Source: Halichoerus grypus (Eukaryota; Chordata; Mammalia; Carnivora; Phocidae). From it: DNA of 64,000 nt. Positions within the stretch are counted from its first letter, which is position 1, and every line of letters starts with the position of its first letter. A program made the position numbers and the translations under genes. Below are positions 62,301-64,000 of the stretch, in pieces. Location: contig NC_135719.1 in NCBI RefSeq assembly GCF_964656455.1, positions 130,677,444 to 130,741,443 on the forward strand. Reading direction: 5' to 3'. The notes below the pieces were generated by a model. It was not told the DNA's origin and searched no databases. It saw only the letters and a list, made by a program, of their open reading frames with translations.

Positions 62301-63494
62301 ATTTCTAAAGTTCCTTTCTGCTTCTGCATCTAGAATTCTAAAGTAAACCATAACTCAAAAGAACATATTAACAAATATTAACTATATCTTTTACAATAAA
62401 TATATTTATAATTACATGTATTAATAAATAAAAAGAGAATACCTAGTGATAAATAAAAAAGTGAATGGCAATTACTTGCCTTTAGGTTCAAGGAATGCAA
62501 AATAAGACAGTATTTCCCTTAAGAAGTTTATGGATTAATGGTGCAATAGACAAAGCAGTAACACAACTCAAAAGATAGAAGGTGTAACAGAAGTATGATA
62601 TGGTGTTAAGAGAACACAGGAGAGAGGACTAAATTCAGCTTGAGGGACAAGGTATGGTCAGGGAAGCCTTCTTAATAGGTAATACTTGAGTTCTTTTGTG
62701 CTTGGAAGATTAGCCAGGCTTTTCCATTCGGTTGCTTTTTTTGTTGGGGGGAATAAAGGGAGTTGCTAGAAGGAAGGTGAAAGGGCATTCTAAGTAGAAG
62801 AATAGCATCAACCAAAAATCTGGAAAGCTGTAAATCGACTAGATTAATGCTTCTCTGACCTTACCTCTACCATCATACTATAATATGGACATTATGTAAT
62901 GTGTCTCTTTTTTTAAAGTACCTAAGTTCTTTAAGAAAATAACCATTTCTCTTTCCTCTTTGTCCTCACGGTACAAGAATTTTAACACCCAGCACAGAAG
63001 TAGGTACAAAGATCTAACTTTGATCTAAATAGCAGCTGAAGCAGATAGTTGGAAGCATGGCAAGAAATAAACCTGAAGAGATCAAAAAAATAAGATCCAT
63101 AAAAAAAACAAAGATCCTATGAACCATGCTGAGGAGTTTTAGACCTTTTCCAACAGGCAATGAGAAGTCATTAAAAGATTTTAAGATTTTTAGAACAATA
63201 ACTATAAAATACAGAGTAACGAGTTAGGAAGCCTAAGATTAGAGTCAGGGAAATCAATTAAGAGGATAATATATAGTATTTATTTATACACACACACAGT
63301 ATATATAGTATATATACTATTGAGAGAATAATAATAGTATTTTAAGTGGGAAATTAGGAAAGCATGAAGTAAGGAAATGATGAGAAAGTCCGAGAAAAGA
63401 AAACTAGTTTCAAACATTAAGGAACTGCAAACATGTCAAAACTGCAGTCTGGAAAAAAGGAACTATTAAAAATTGGTAGGACTTCATGATACTT

Positions 63495-63620
63495 TGCATA
63501 TTAAAAATACATAAGCTTCATGAAACTGGATTCATGTCTGCCTTGTTCACTCCTAAATCTCCAGTCCCTTGCAAAGACTCTGATACACAGCCACATAGTA
63601 AATGCTTATTGAATGAATGC
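63495..63620 (+). mobile_element. L2 3' terminal fragment
   Basis: 'gccttgttcactcctaaatc' to 'gtaaatgcttattgaatgaa' is an L2 3' terminus in the intron just downstream of the exon at 63912. Confidence 0.7.
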
Positions 63621-63911
63621 CAGATAACTTGGGAGGCTGAGGAGGCTGGATGGAGGGTGACAGAAAAGCATATTCAGAGGAATGATGAAAGATAAGCAGG
63701 GAAACAACAATTTAGTCTTAAATATATTAAATGTAAGCTAAGCTGTAAGGTATACAGGAGGAATTTACGACGACAGGATGTACAACATTGGAGAATAGTC
63801 TAAGAATTCGTAGAGATAAAGCCATGGGAAAGGGGAGGAGAACCACCCGAAGAATTCATACAGAAGAAGAAAAAAGAACCCCATCATGATCATAACTTAT
63901 TATTCTATTAC

Positions 63912-64000
63912 CTGTTGTATAACAGGAGCTTGTACTCCACCAGGCTGCATTTGTGGTATAACTTGTTGTTGGAGAACCACTGACTGCTGAGGCTGAAAGA
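63912..64000 (-). CDS. GTF2A1: GTF2A1 coding exon (partial, glutamine-rich linker)
   Basis: This is the most upstream GTF2A1 exon in the window; it continues past position 64000. It reads 2 bases of a split codon plus 29 codons, beginning F-Q-P-Q-Q-S-V-V and ending A-P-V-I-Q-Q, followed by a GTAATA donor at 63911-63906. If the protein is 376 residues long as in human, these are residues 176-204. The segment is the glutamine-rich, non-conserved linker of the TFIIA alpha/beta precursor, between the N-terminal four-helix-bundle part and the cleavage region. TFIIA stabilises TBP on promoter DNA in the RNA polymerase II pre-initiation complex in the nucleus. The exon ends in phase 0. Identification rests on the contiguous match with the next exon and recall of the human protein. 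Confidence 0.93.

Noticed and set aside
44604..64000. Intron-encoded snoRNA in GTF2A1
   Set aside because: I recall that an H/ACA snoRNA has been placed within the human GTF2A1 locus, but I could not find a convincing double-hairpin with H and ACA boxes by eye. A covariance-model search of the minus strand would settle it.
1..64000. CRISPR array, phage, plasmid or bacterial operon
   Set aside because: Spliced vertebrate exons, SINEs and LINEs show this is mammalian nuclear DNA. The spaced repeats are dispersed SINEs with individual TSDs.

Overview
This is mammalian nuclear DNA, almost certainly from a caniform carnivore. About thirty copies of the tRNA-Lys-derived carnivore SINE (head 'GGGCGCCTGGGTGGCTCAG', CT-rich body, AATAAA/A-rich tail) are scattered through the window in both orientations. 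Their sequence resembles the copies of bears, seals and mustelids more than the dog-specific SINEC_Cf or the cat type; that subfamily judgement is from memory, not from a search.

One gene is supported: the 3' half of GTF2A1, which encodes the TFIIA alpha/beta precursor, on the minus strand. Four coding exons are visible, read from high to low coordinates: 64000-63912 (runs off the window), 61388-61068, 54212-54123 and 44711-44604 (stop). They encode the last 201 residues, including the Taspase1 cleavage site, the acidic region and the conserved C-terminal beta-barrel part of TFIIA-beta. A repeat-free AT-rich block from 44603 down to about 40530 fits a long 3' UTR ending at an ATTAAA signal. 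The promoter and the N-terminal exons lie beyond 64000.

Positions 1-40500 look intergenic, downstream of GTF2A1. I find no exon or intact ORF there. The contents are layered transposons: mammal-wide L2, MIR, hAT, Tigger and MaLR/ERVL LTR fossils, then L1 copies, then CAN SINEs on top. Many SINEs have clear target-site duplications (TSDs). The GTF2A1 introns hold the same material, including a 3.8 kb antisense L1 carrying a small processed retrocopy of an unidentified mRNA, and two opposed old L1s peppered with SINEs.

No bacterial-type systems, CRISPR arrays, tRNA, rRNA or new coding genes were found. The ORFs over about 60 codons outside GTF2A1 are read-through of SINE and L1 sequence or chance ORFs in AT-rich DNA. 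The most useful observations are the retrocopy, the nested and tandem insertion structures, the inverted SINE pairs in GTF2A1 introns, and the in-frame symmetric exon carrying the Taspase1 site.
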